The notes below the pieces were generated by a model that had not been told where the DNA came from, made no database searches, and saw nothing but the letters and a program-made list of their open reading frames with translations. From Neoarius graeffei (Eukaryota; Chordata; Actinopteri; Siluriformes; Ariidae), in assembly GCF_027579695.1 (NCBI RefSeq), contig NC_083577.1, positions 61,220,741 to 61,284,740 on the forward strand: a stretch of 64,000 nt of DNA. Direction: 5' to 3'. The translations under genes and the position numbers were made by a program. Of this stretch, positions 11,801 to 19,957 are shown piece by piece. Within the stretch, counting starts at the first letter, position 1. Each line of letters begins with the position of its first letter.

Positions 11801-14800
11801 CATGCAAACTCCACACAGAAAGGCCCCCGTCGGCTGCTGGGCTCAAACCCGGAACCTTCTTGCTGTGAGGCGACAGTGCTAACCACTACACCTCTGTGCC
11901 GCCTCATGGAAAGTTATTACAGTTTATTGCAATTTAATTATGCTATCTAGGTAGCAGGCTGTGCTAAATTATTATGAGGTGTGAGTGAGTCTGTATATAC
12001 GTGATGCATGGGTCTATCTTGGGAACATTGGATGTGAGGCAGGAATACACACTGGATGGGATGCCATTCCATTGCAGGGCACCATTCACACGCACATTCA
12101 ATCACTCGTTCACATCTAGGGTCAATTTTAACATATCCAATCCATCTATAGACATGTTTTAGGAAAATGGGAGAAAACTGTAGAAACCCACACCCATGCA
12201 GGGAAACCATGCAAAACTCCACACAGACTCCACAATCTCAGGATAAACCCTTAAGCTTTGACCTGCTACACCACTTTGCTATCCAGATATGACATATCCA
12301 CACCAAAGGTCATATCCAGTAATCTTTTTATTATTATAGTTACACAGTATGTTTTAATTTAAGACTTCCATCATGCCTGTGCCTGCACAGTATTGTACAT
12401 CCTTGTTATTCATTGTATTAGAAGCCCTTCAGAAAGTCATACAATTAACTTCTACTCCTGCCTATTAAAAACAGTGATAGTGTTTACTCCAGTTCTGACT
12501 GACAAAACCTCAGAACAAAAGAAAGCTTCTTATTAGCGAATAACTGTCCACAGCTTTTAAATGTCTTCTTGTGTCTTCAATATGCTTTTTGCAGGACTGC
12601 AAATGGAAAATGTACATGGAGCTTGACGGAGATGAAGTTGCTTTAACCTACATCAGAGATGTCACATTTAATGCAAACAGATCAGATGTGGAAGTCTCAA
12701 AGATGACCAAGGTACGTTCTGTTTATCCATATTGGTTATAATGTACAGCACAGTATAGGCTGTGAGCTGATGTACAAAGTTGTGTACTTTTTCTTCTCAG
12801 CCACCGTTTGTGATGGAGAAATGGATTGTTGGGATATCTGACAAACAGACGGTGGACTGCATTGTAAATTATGAGGTAACTGAAATTCACAGCAAATAAG
12901 TAAATAAAAATAAACCTAAAATGAGCACAAGACATGTAAGGAAGATAATGTAGCTCTGCAAACATCCTCAGGCTTTTACACTACTGTTCAAAAGTTTGGG
13001 GTCACCCAGACAATTTTGTGTTTTCCATGAAAAGTCACACTTTTATTTACCACCATAAGTTGTAAAATGAATAGAAAATATAGTCAAGACATTTTTCTGG
13101 CCATTTTGAGCGTTTAATCGACCCCACAAATGTGATGCTCCAGAAACTCAATCTGCTCAAAGGAAGGTCAGTTTTATAGCTTCTCTAAAGAGCTCAACTG
13201 TTTTCAGCTGTGCTAACATGATTGTACAAGGGTTTTCTAATCATCCATTAGCCTTCTGAGGCAATGAGCAAACACATTGTACCATTAGAACACTGGAGTG
13301 ATAGTTGCTGGAAATGGGCCTCTATACACCTATGGAGATATTGCACCAAAAACCAGACATTTAGTAGAATTTAGCTAGAATAGTCATTTACCACATTAGC
13401 AATGTATAGAGTGTATTTCTGATTAGTTTAAAGTGATCTTCATTGAAAAGAACAGTGCTTTTCTTTCAAAAATAAGGACATTTCAAAGTGACCCCAAACT
13501 TTTGAACGGTAGTGTACTTCTCTACACACTGATGTATACTTTAAGAACGGCAGGATTTGTAGTAAAGTGAATGTGAATGTTTATCCTCTTTACTGGCCTA
13601 AACCGGAAACACTCATTCGTTACACTTCACTTGGATTGTTTGATTTAAGCCATTAAACCAACAGCTTGTTCAACCACACTGAGTGCAGTATGGACTTTTC
13701 TGCCATATATCTATCTAGTCATGTCAAATCTGCAGTAGGGCACTAGAAGAAGATTGTAGGGCTTGGTTCCTGTTTGGACCTGTATGCATAACTCACCCTG
13801 TGCTTACTGTCTCTTCAGAATGATGTCAGATCTCCAAAGAGCACAAGGCATGTGCACTCAGTGCGGTGGAGCTCGGTCAGTGGGGCAGATGAAATCAGAA
13901 GTGTAGAGCTGCTCATAGAAACAGCACCAACAAACGGGGATGGGAACCACAGACGCTGTTCCAATTCTGGTAATAGTAGACTGTCTTTCAGATTTTTCAA
14001 GTGTAGGTCATAAAAAGAATTTTCCCTGACACCCAATTATTTTTGTTTAGTGGACCAAAAGCTACTGAATTTGAATCACAGACTTCCAGTTTTATTTGTT
14101 TTTTTTTTAATAGAACAATTAATGAATTTAAAGCCACGTGGTCCTAAATTCTCTGTTATTTTTTCCTGCGGCGGCACGGTGGTGTAGTGGTTAGCGCTGT
14201 CGCCTCACAGCAAGAAGGTCCTGGGTTCGAACCCCGGGGCCGGCGAGGGCCTTTCTGTGCGGAGTTTGCATGTTCTCCCCGTGTCCGCGTGGGTTTCCTC
14301 CGGGTGCTCCGGTTTCCCCCACAGTCCAAAGACATGCAGGTTAGGTTCACTGGTGACTCTAAATTGACCGTAGATGTGAGTGTGAATGGTTGTCTGTGTC
14401 TATGTGTCAGCCCTGTGATGACCTGGCGACTTGTCCAGGGTGTACCCCGCCTTTCGCCCGTAGTCAGCTGGGATAGGCTCCAGCTTGCCTGCGACCCTGT
14501 AGAAGGATAAAGCGGCTAGAGATAATGAGATGAGATGAGATTTTTTCCTGCTTCATCATGACCCAATTCAAGATACTACGTCATGCATCATGTGGTGGGC
14601 TTTCCATGTTCGTGCAAGGAATTGTGGGATACAAATTTGAAACAGGAGAGAAAAATGGAGGACGTGAGTGTGCGAATAAACCATGAAAGACCGACTACAG
14701 TAACGGAAAGCGAGAAGAAAAGACGTTATTTTGCGAAGGAAAGGAAACACAGGACCAATCTAATAAATATCGGTGGTCAGCGAGCACCTCGGTGTGATCA

Positions 14801-17800
14801 GCTGTTCGTTTAGTGACAGAATGATGTAACTGTCAGTGCATGGTCAAAGTAAACCTGTAGATGGTAGTAATGCAACACTGTGGATGCCAGCTGCCATAAA
14901 ACCCAATAGAAGAAGAAGAAGGTAAACCTGCGCATGCACACACCATCTTCCTGTCTGCTCGACTGTGCGAAACGAGTGATTTCATGCACATTATTTGCTA
15001 GGGAATCCCCTCCAAGTAAATAACTCCCCAGCCATAGAATGGCCTGGTTATTATTATTATTATTTTTTTAGATATTACAGAGCTAAACATATATCACGAT
15101 GACCAAATTTCAGAGGGAACTGATTTTATGAAATTGAAAGGCCGTCTAGCGTTAAGTGTCTGGATTTAATGAGAATGTTAAATGAAAATAGAAAAAAAAG
15201 TGGTAAAGGGAATTGAAATCAGTTATTATGCCCGAATACAACTTGTGGGGAAAAAACAGAACTTATTTTGAATCATTTTTGGCTTTTACCAACTATCTTC
15301 TCATTTGTCAAAAGCATTATAATATGAAGTTTATACAAAATATGGCTGAAAATATGTGGACACCTGATCATCACACCCATATACAGTGGTGCTTGAAAGT
15401 TTGTGAACCCTTCAGAATTTTCTATATTTCTGCATAAATATGACCTAAAACATCATCAGATTTTCACACAAGTTCTAAAAGTAGATAAAGAAAACCCAGT
15501 TAAACAAATGAGACAAAAAATATTTTACTTGGTCATTTATTTATTGAGGAAAACGATCCAAAATTACATATCTATGAGTGGCAAAAGTATGTGAACCTCT
15601 AGGATTAGCAGTTAATTTGAAGGTGAAATTAGAGTCAGGTGTTTTCAATCAATGGGATGACAATCAGATTGTGAGTGGGCACCCTGTTTTATTTAGAGAA
15701 CAGGGATCTATCAAAGTCTGATCTTCACAACACATGTTTGTGGAAGTGTATCATGGCACAAACAAAGGAGATTTCTGAGGACCTCAGAAAAAGTGTTGTT
15801 GATGCTCATCAGGCTGGAAAAGGTTACAAAACCATCTCTAAAGAGTTTGGACTCCACCAATCCACAGTCAGACAGATTGTGTACAAATGGAGGAAATTCA
15901 AGACCATTGTTACCCTCCCCAGGAGTGGTCGACCAACAAAGATCACTCCAAGAACAAGGCGTGTAATAGTCGGCGAGGTCACAAAGGACCCCAGGGTAAC
16001 TTCTAAGCAACTGAAGACCTCTCTGACATTGGCTAATGTTAATGTTCATGAGTCCACCATCTGGAGAACACTGAACAACAATGGTGTGCATGGCAAGGTT
16101 GCAAGGAGAAAACCACTGCTTTCCAAAAAGAATATTGCTGCTCATCTGAAGTTTGCTAAAGATCATGTGGACAAGCCAGAAGGCTATTGGAAAAATGTTT
16201 TGTGGATGGATGAGACCAAAATAGAATTTTTTGGTTTAAATGAGAAGCGTTATGTTTGGAGAAAGGAAAACACTGCATTCCAGCATAAGAACCTTATCCC
16301 ATCTGTGAAACATGGTGGTGGTAGTATCATGGTTTGGGCCTGTTTTGCTGCATCTGGGTCAGGGTGGCTTGCCATCATTGATGGAACAATAAATTCTGAA
16401 TTATACCAGCGAAGTCTAAAGGAAAATGTCAGGACATCTGTCCATGAACTGAATCTCAAGAGAAGGTGGGTCATGCAGCAAGAAAATGACCCTCAGCACA
16501 CAAGTCGTTCTACCAAAGAATGGTTAAAGAAGAATAAAGTTAATGTTCTGGAATGGCCAAGTCAAAGTCCTGACCTTAATCCAATAGAAATGTTGTGGAA
16601 GGACCTGAAGCGAGCAGTTCATGTGAGGAAACCCACCAACATCCCAGAGTTGAAGCTGTTCTGTATGGAGGAATGGGCTAAAATTCCTCCAAGCCGGTGT
16701 GCAGGACTGATCAACAGTTACCAGAAATGTTTAGTTGCAGTTATTGCTGCACAAGGGGGTCACACCAGATACTGAAAGCAAAGGTTCACATACTTTTGCC
16801 ACTCATAGATATGTAATATTGGATCATTGTCTTCAATAAATAAATGACCAAGTATAATATTTTTGTCTCATTTGTTTAACTGGGTTCTCTTGATCTACTT
16901 TTAGGACTTGTGTGAAAATCTGATGATGTTTTAGGTCATATTTATGCAGAAATATAGAAGATTCTAAAGGGTTCACAAACTTTCAAGCACCACTGTATGC
17001 TGGTTGAACGTCCCATTCTAAACCAGGGGCATTAATGTGGAGTTAGTACCCCTTTATAACAGCCTACACTCTTTTGGGGTGTTATAAAGGTTGTCTTTTT
17101 GAATAACACTAACTAGCTCCTACAACGAGGTCCAGTATATATCTGCTGGAGTTTCTTATACCTTATTTTACAGGGACACACCAGCCCTACCTACAGCACT
17201 GATGCCTTTTATAAGTTCTTATAAATATGTTTGTAAGAGTCAAATGCAGGCTCAGTTTTGACCTTGTGGTCATTTCATTTAATTCTGCTTTAAATATTTC
17301 ACTTCGATTTTACTGGTTAAATTCAGAATTGCATTTTTAGCACAAATTAAGTTTTACTTTGGGACGTATCCTTTTATTCACAATAGAAAGATATTTAAGT
17401 GGAAGTTACTTTTTTTGTAAACTAAGTGCCTCTGACAGTATCGTTTGTCCATCAGAAATGTCCTCTCTGGAAAACACTCACCATATGATGAGGTTGTAAA
17501 TGATTTTTAAGAAAATATTTGTCTCTTTTGAAGCCGAATACTCTGTTGTTGCGCAGTAAAAAACAGGACTTGAAACAGATGCAAGACACATTTGCAGCAT
17601 TTCACGTGGTTGAAATATGAGTTCGTCGAAAAGTGTCCTCTCCAGAAAACCACAAGGATCATCACCACTTCAGTTGTTAATACAGTTACTGACATGTACA
17701 AACATCACTGCACAGTACTTGAAAATTTGTACTAAAAATGACATACATTTCAACAGTTTTTCACTTTGTATCCCTTACTCTTGTGGCCTATCAGAAAGGG

Positions 17801-19957
17801 GGTCAGTTTTAGAAATATACTACATGCTGTCTTCTCACCACAAGTAACATGCCCAGTATATGACGTGTAGCTCTGAAATTCTGTGCAGTTAATTTCCATC
17901 TCAAAAGGTTGTTTTTGGCAGCAGAGAAACACAAAAATCTGAGGTTTGATTTTTGGACTATTCTGGACCCGAAAAGCATACCCTGATTGTGAAATTGCCC
18001 TTTGAGAAGACTTTCACCTAGACTTTGGAATGTGGTTGTAAGGATTTGAGCCTATTCAGCCACAAGAGCATTAATGAAGTCAGGATCTGGTGTCAAATGA
18101 GAAAGTCTGTTTCAGTTCATCCCGAAGGTGTTCAGCGGGGTTGACGTGCAGGCCACTTGAGTTCTTTCACACCAGACTTGGCAAATCATGCCTTCATGGA
18201 CCTCGATTTGTGCATTGGGCTGTTGTCATGCTGAAATAGGTTTGGTCTCAACCCCTTAGTTCCAACAATGGGAAATCTTAATGCTAGAGCACTGAAATAT
18301 CTCATCTCATCTCATCTCATCTCATCTCATCTCATCTCATCTCATCTCATCATCTCTAGCCGCTTTATCCTGTTCTACAGGGTCGCAGGCGAGCTGGAGC
18401 CTATCCCAGCTGACTACGGGCGAAAGGTGGGGTACACCCTGGACAAGTCGCCAGGTCATCACAGGGCTGACACATAGACACAGACAGCCATTCACACTCA
18501 CATTCACACCTATGGTCAATTTAGAGTCACCAGTTAACCTAACCTGCATGTCTTTGGACTGTGGGGGAAACCGGAGCACCCGGAAGAAACCCACGCGGAC
18601 ACGGGGAGAACATGCAAACTCCGCACAGAAAGGCCCTCGCCGGCCACGGGGCTCGAACCTGGACCTTCTTGCTGAGGCAACAACGCTAACCACTACACCA
18701 CCGTGCCGCCCCGTAGTTAAACATAAATAAATAAATAAAATGCACTTGTGCTAGTGTACTATTATTGATCTCTGTGCTTTTAGAAACCAGGTGCAAAAGT
18801 TCAGTGCAAAAGTATATATACCCCTTGGTTTCTATGTGAAAAAAGGAAAATGTACTGCAGTTGTACCAAGCATCTACTCCAAACATGTTACAAGTGAAAT
18901 GTGGGTGTATCCAGTAACAGGACAACAACCCAAAACAATGCAAAACAGAATCAACAGAAAAATAGTTTGAAAAGAATTTTTGCCATGAAATTACACGAAA
19001 TGTTTTTAACAGACATACCGTATGAAAAGACATCTTTTCTTCTAGACATATTCAGAGCTGTATATTAAAGCTTAGTGGACCCAAAACTGTTCAGATGATA
19101 TGAAAGATATAAAAGAAAAGGGAGGAGTTATTATTGAATATTTATATCATATTAAAAAAAACTTTTTTTTAAATAAAATAAACTTCTTTTTTTTTTTACT
19201 AGTGATAATGAATGAACATCTGTGAAAAACACGTTACATTTTTGTACTCAACTGTCTTTTGTATTATCTTACAGGTGTTGATCCTCAGTGGATTTCCAGT
19301 CTAAGAACAAAGCAGCTCACAAAGGACCTAGCCCAGGAGCGTCACAGTTCCACTTCAAGCAACCACTCAGACAGCATGACCCTCCCGCAGTTCCTGTCTG
19401 TTTATGGTAATCAATCATCATATGCTTCTGCTGTGCGAAAATCACCCAATCGCAGTCCACTTTCACGATGGGCCGACTCCCGAAGCTCCTCTCCTACGCT
19501 TTCAACCAAACTCTCCTCAGTCCACCTGGGGTCAAAGGGTAGCAGCCCATCCAGTACAACTTCAGAGAGCACATCAGAGAGAGACCGCTCTCATAGCAGT
19601 AGACATACGTACAGTTATCAAAGAAAGAGCTCCTGTAACTCTCTAAATGTCACTGGAGGAGGAGACCGGAGAGTCTTTAGAGGGAGCGGTCATGCGTATC
19701 ATGGCAGCTCTAGAGGTGGACGACACCGGACCAACTACGTAGTACCACAGAGCCAGTCACAGATAATTCCAGGACTGGCCACAGAAACAGCAGGAGAAAA
19801 GCAGAAAGATGAGCTAGAGGATGCCAAAGCTACAGAAGGAGGATGGATTAAAGTAGAGCGCAAGAAGCCTCCAAAACAGGACCATAAGCAGCAGGACCAA
19901 AGACAGCTCAGAGGCCGTTCACGAAAAGGAGTAAGAGGGGGGCGTGGGCGGAGCTAA
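2758..19957 (+). CDS. MAP3K20: MAP3K20 (ZAK) alpha isoform, SAM domain to C-terminus (9 exons)
   Basis: Nine exons join in frame to 468 codons: 2758-2802, 3347-3380, 3518-3657, 4298-4360, 4640-4738, 12595-12711, 12801-12875, 13819-13969 and 19275-19957. All introns are GT-AG. The first three encode a SAM domain (core ITGRRLLLLSEADMRDMGI, then SKGHIIHLK). The middle exons carry the conserved VNLELVFGYHWKPGTGP and PPFVMEKWIVGI segments. The last exon is Ser/Arg-rich and ends with the conserved GGWIKVERKKPPK and an RGGRGRS tail. In mammals this tail binds ribosomes and activates the p38/JNK cascades on ribosome collision. Length and exon order fit human ZAK-alpha from about residue 330 onward. 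The kinase and leucine-zipper exons lie upstream of the window. Introns are swollen by transposons, especially 4739-12594 and 13970-19274. Confidence 0.93.
3347..3380 (+). CDS. MAP3K20: MAP3K20 exon, SAM helix 1
   Basis: Encodes YFWMSQIFVKE plus one base. Acceptor CAG at 3344-3346, donor GTAAGA at 3381. The phase matches the next exon and rebuilds a Gly codon. Confidence 0.82.
3518..3657 (+). CDS. MAP3K20: MAP3K20 exon, SAM core
   Basis: 140-bp exon after a GGCAG acceptor. It encodes the RYADVFKKNHITGRRLLLL core of the SAM domain and SKGHIIHLK, and ends at a GTAGTG donor. This is the clearest identifying exon of the gene. Confidence 0.93.
4298..4360 (+). CDS. MAP3K20: MAP3K20 exon after SAM
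   Basis: 21 codons (AEIEKLTNDYLALFHFPPLTK in the translation). A T-rich tract and CAG acceptor precede it, with a GTACGG donor. Closely resembles the post-SAM helix of human ZAK. Confidence 0.9.
4640..4738 (+). CDS. MAP3K20: MAP3K20 exon, VNLELVFG region
   Basis: 33 codons, containing VNLELVFGYHWKPGTGP. Acceptor CAG at 4637-4639, donor GTACTA at 4739. Confidence 0.9.
6165..6700. repeat. Pyrimidine-rich tract and (CA)n microsatellite
   Basis: A TC-rich stretch at about 6165-6262 and a CA/CG-rich microsatellite at about 6607-6694, in the large MAP3K20 intron. Between them (6330-6490) is complex sequence including GGCCGCCATCATGGCG, a YY1-like motif. It looks unlike the repeats and may be conserved regulatory DNA (guess). 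Confidence 0.55.
7815..8190 (-). mobile_element. tRNA-derived SINE, family A, full length
   Basis: Family A SINE in reverse orientation. The head (right side) is a tRNA-like region with pol III A-box (GGTGTAGTGGTTAGCG) and B-box (GGTTTGAGCCC) sequences. The body contains the common CCAAAGACATGCAGGTTAGG. The tail (left side) is (ATGAG)n. It is flanked by a perfect 12-bp target duplication CGCTATAGTAAT at 7803-7814 and 8191-8202. Confidence 0.9.
8523..8868 (+). mobile_element. Diverged SINE, family C
   Basis: Begins GGGTGGCGTGGTGGTGAAGTGGG and shows the same head-body order as the family A SINE (GTGTGGAGTTTCTATGCATG, then ATTGGACATGCTAAATTG). It is much diverged and has a different tail. Likely an older related tRNA-derived SINE. 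Confidence 0.6.
8872..9212 (+). mobile_element. tRNA-derived SINE, family B
   Basis: A different SINE: tRNA-like head with GTCGCCAGTTCGATTCCTGG as B-box, the middle GCCCTTGAACAAGGCACC, and the tail GGGTTAAATGCAGAGGAGG ending near an AATAAA. The tail recurs at 22,135 and 46,613. It lies directly after a family C SINE. Confidence 0.7.
9352..10079 (+). pseudogene. Tc1-like transposase remnant (left part)
   Basis: Translating in shifting frames gives Tc1 transposase pieces: a VLDKQV-like stretch, APPHNLQDL and VESMPRWIRAVLAAQGG. Several stops and frameshifts break it. The remnant resumes at 11,446 (TGTTATGGCTGATC) after a TTAA-flanked element that inserted into its 3' end. Confidence 0.75.
10381..10742 (+). 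pseudogene. THAP-domain first exon, frameshifted
   Basis: The open frame starts MVYCAAYGCNNSNGK at 10,381. It shows the THAP zinc-finger pattern: Cys-x4-Cys at the N-terminus, then the LCSDHF Cys-x2-His pair, with a central Trp in KVWAHYCRR. THAP domains bind DNA and are found at the N-terminus of Kolobok and P-element-type transposases. The frame stops at 10,671. Shifting frame just before the stop gives PNIPTTVETVKK and a good donor (TTG|GTAAGT at 10,743), so the exon seems to have one small indel. Nothing matching a catalytic domain follows. Confidence 0.7.
11012..11205 (-). pseudogene. P2X7-intracellular-domain-like first exon
   Basis: Starts with Met (MDTIDSDIPDVSQRCEV), has PYQFEPI, an acidic Ser/Asp/Glu stretch, and ends GRLDNTSW at a clean donor (CCTG|GTAAGTT). 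I recognise the PYxFEP, acidic linker and RLxNTxW order as the N-terminal part of many fish proteins annotated 'P2X purinoceptor 7-like', which continue into a cysteine-rich ballast domain. That downstream part is missing here. A CRE palindrome (TGACGTCA) and CACGTG at 11,261-11,280 lie just upstream and may be its promoter. Confidence 0.55.
11442..11470 (+). mobile_element. Right end of interrupted Tc1 remnant
   Basis: TTAATGTTATGGCTGATC continues the Tc1 remnant that ends at 10,083. Removing the inserted element and one TTAA rejoins them without a gap. Confidence 0.65.
11554..11901 (-). mobile_element. tRNA-derived SINE, family A
   Basis: Reverse-oriented family A copy with a (TCCA)n tail on its left and the tRNA-like head on its right. 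Flanked by the direct repeat CCTCATGGAA (11,544-11,553 and 11,902-11,911). Confidence 0.85.
11968..12290 (-). mobile_element. Diverged SINE, family C
   Basis: Reverse-oriented and degraded. The order GGGTCAATTTTAACATATCC, GGGAGAAAACTG, then CATGCAAAACTCCACACAGA parallels the copies at 8,523 and 54,215. Confidence 0.55.
12595..12711 (+). CDS. MAP3K20: MAP3K20 exon, CKWKMYMELDGDE region
   Basis: 39 codons starting DCKWKMYMELDGDEVALTY and ending SKMTK. Acceptor GCAG, donor GTACGT. It follows a 7.9-kb intron full of transposons. Confidence 0.92.
12801..12875 (+). CDS. MAP3K20: MAP3K20 exon, PPFVMEKWIVGI region
   Basis: 25 codons from PPFVMEKWIVGI to NYE. Acceptor TTCTCAG, donor GTAACT. The intron before it is only 89 bp. 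Confidence 0.92.
12979..13514 (+). mobile_element. Non-autonomous Tc1-type MITE (536 bp)
   Basis: Flanked by TA on both sides. Ends are inverted: CACTACTGTTCAAAAGTTTGG and its complement around ACCCCAAACTTTTGAACGG. No ORF. A second copy of the same element is at 50,532-51,454. It lies between two close MAP3K20 exons (12,875 and 13,819). Confidence 0.88.
13819..13969 (+). CDS. MAP3K20: MAP3K20 exon, NDVRSPKSTRHVHSV region
   Basis: 50 codons plus one base, containing PKSTRHVHSVRWSS. It ends in the G of a split Gly codon. Donor GTAATA at 13970. Confidence 0.9.
14170..14539 (+). mobile_element. tRNA-derived SINE, family A, full length
   Basis: Forward copy from GGCGGCACGGTGGTGTAGTG to the (GAGAT)n tail, with A- and B-box-like motifs. 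Perfect 12-bp target duplication ATTTTTTCCTGC at 14,158-14,169 and 14,540-14,551. The good match to the family indicates a young copy. Confidence 0.92.
15343..15383. mobile_element. Left piece of mariner/Tc1-type remnant
   Basis: ATATGTGGACACCTGATCATC resembles the ends of a common fish mariner-like element. Its continuation, beginning TGCTGGTTGAACGTCCC, lies after the inserted Tc1 copy at 16,998. Confidence 0.5.
15384..16995 (+). mobile_element. Tc1-like transposon with IR/DR ends
   Basis: 1,612-bp element flanked by TA. Ends CAGTGGTGCTTGAAAG and its complement bound inverted repeats of about 216 bp. Each repeat holds an outer and an inner copy of a GTTTGTGAACC-like motif (inner copies about 15,578-15,600 and 16,780-16,803), the IR/DR layout of the Sleeping Beauty type. 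It encodes one transposase ORF and sits inside an older mariner-like remnant. Confidence 0.93.
15753..16775 (+). CDS. Tc1-like transposase, full-length ORF
   Basis: 340 residues, the usual Tc1 length, starting MAQTKEISEDLRK (an in-frame Met at 15,675 is upstream of the family start). The N-terminus has paired-type helix-turn-helix sequence (ISKEFGLHQSTVRQIVYKW) and a GRPTK AT-hook-like motif. The catalytic core has Asp153 in WMDET and Glu279 in SPDLNPIEMLW. Residue 244, normally the second Asp in QQDNDP, is Glu here (QQENDP). The frame is uninterrupted, but this change probably reduces or abolishes cut-and-paste activity (inference). Confidence 0.92.
   Translation: MAQTKEISEDLRKSVVDAHQAGKGYKTISKEFGLHQSTVRQIVYKWRKFKTIVTLPRSGRPTKITPRTRRVIVGEVTKDPRVTSKQLKTSLTLANVNVHESTIWRTLNNNGVHGKVARRKPLLSKKNIAAHLKFAKDHVDKPEGYWKNVLWMDETKIEFFGLNEKRYVWRKENTAFQHKNLIPSVKHGGGSIMVWACFAASGSGWLAIIDGTINSELYQRSLKENVRTSVHELNLKRRWVMQQENDPQHTSRSTKEWLKKNKVNVLEWPSQSPDLNPIEMLWKDLKRAVHVRKPTNIPELKLFCMEEWAKIPPSRCAGLINSYQKCLVAVIAAQGGHTRY
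16996..18290. mobile_element. Mariner/Tc1-type remnant, right part, with unidentified DNA
   Basis: 16,998-17,095 and 17,985-18,270 look like pieces of one old fish DNA transposon in reverse (CAGCCACAAGAGCATTAATG; GGTGTTCAGCGGGGTTGA; GTTGTCATGCTGAAATAGG, antisense to a transposase core). The stretch 17,100-17,980 between them is AT-rich and I cannot assign it. Confidence 0.5.
18301..18711 (-). mobile_element. tRNA-derived SINE, family A, with expanded tail
   Basis: Reverse copy whose tail has grown into a (CTCAT)n array of about ten units (18,301-18,350). The head at 18,640-18,711 has a small deletion (GCTGAGGCAACAACGC). Confidence 0.88.
19275..19957 (+). CDS. MAP3K20: MAP3K20 alpha last coding exon
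   Basis: Starts after TTACAG with the GT that completes a split Gly codon, and runs 227 residues to TAA at 19955-19957. It is rich in Ser and Arg, with low-complexity segments such as SRSSSPTLSTK, and carries the conserved EGGWIKVERKKPPK near the end. In mammalian ZAK-alpha the C-terminal segments sense ribosomes. The final RGVRGGRGRS is RGG-like and basic, consistent with RNA binding (inference). Confidence 0.93.

Noticed and set aside
14180..14250. tRNA gene-like A and B boxes
   Set aside because: These belong to SINE heads with target duplications; no complete cloverleaf with a proper acceptor stem.
14187..14510. Conserved ORF (MVSAVASQQEGPGFEPRG...) repeated many times in the window
   Set aside because: It is simply the SINE family A body read in one frame; the similarity between copies is DNA-level, not a protein gene family.
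15711..16166. Minus-strand ORF of 151 codons
   Set aside because: Shadow of the Tc1 transposase on the other strand.
18301..18350. Regular repeats that could suggest a CRISPR or satellite
   Set aside because: A (CTCAT)n tail of a SINE; no spacers.
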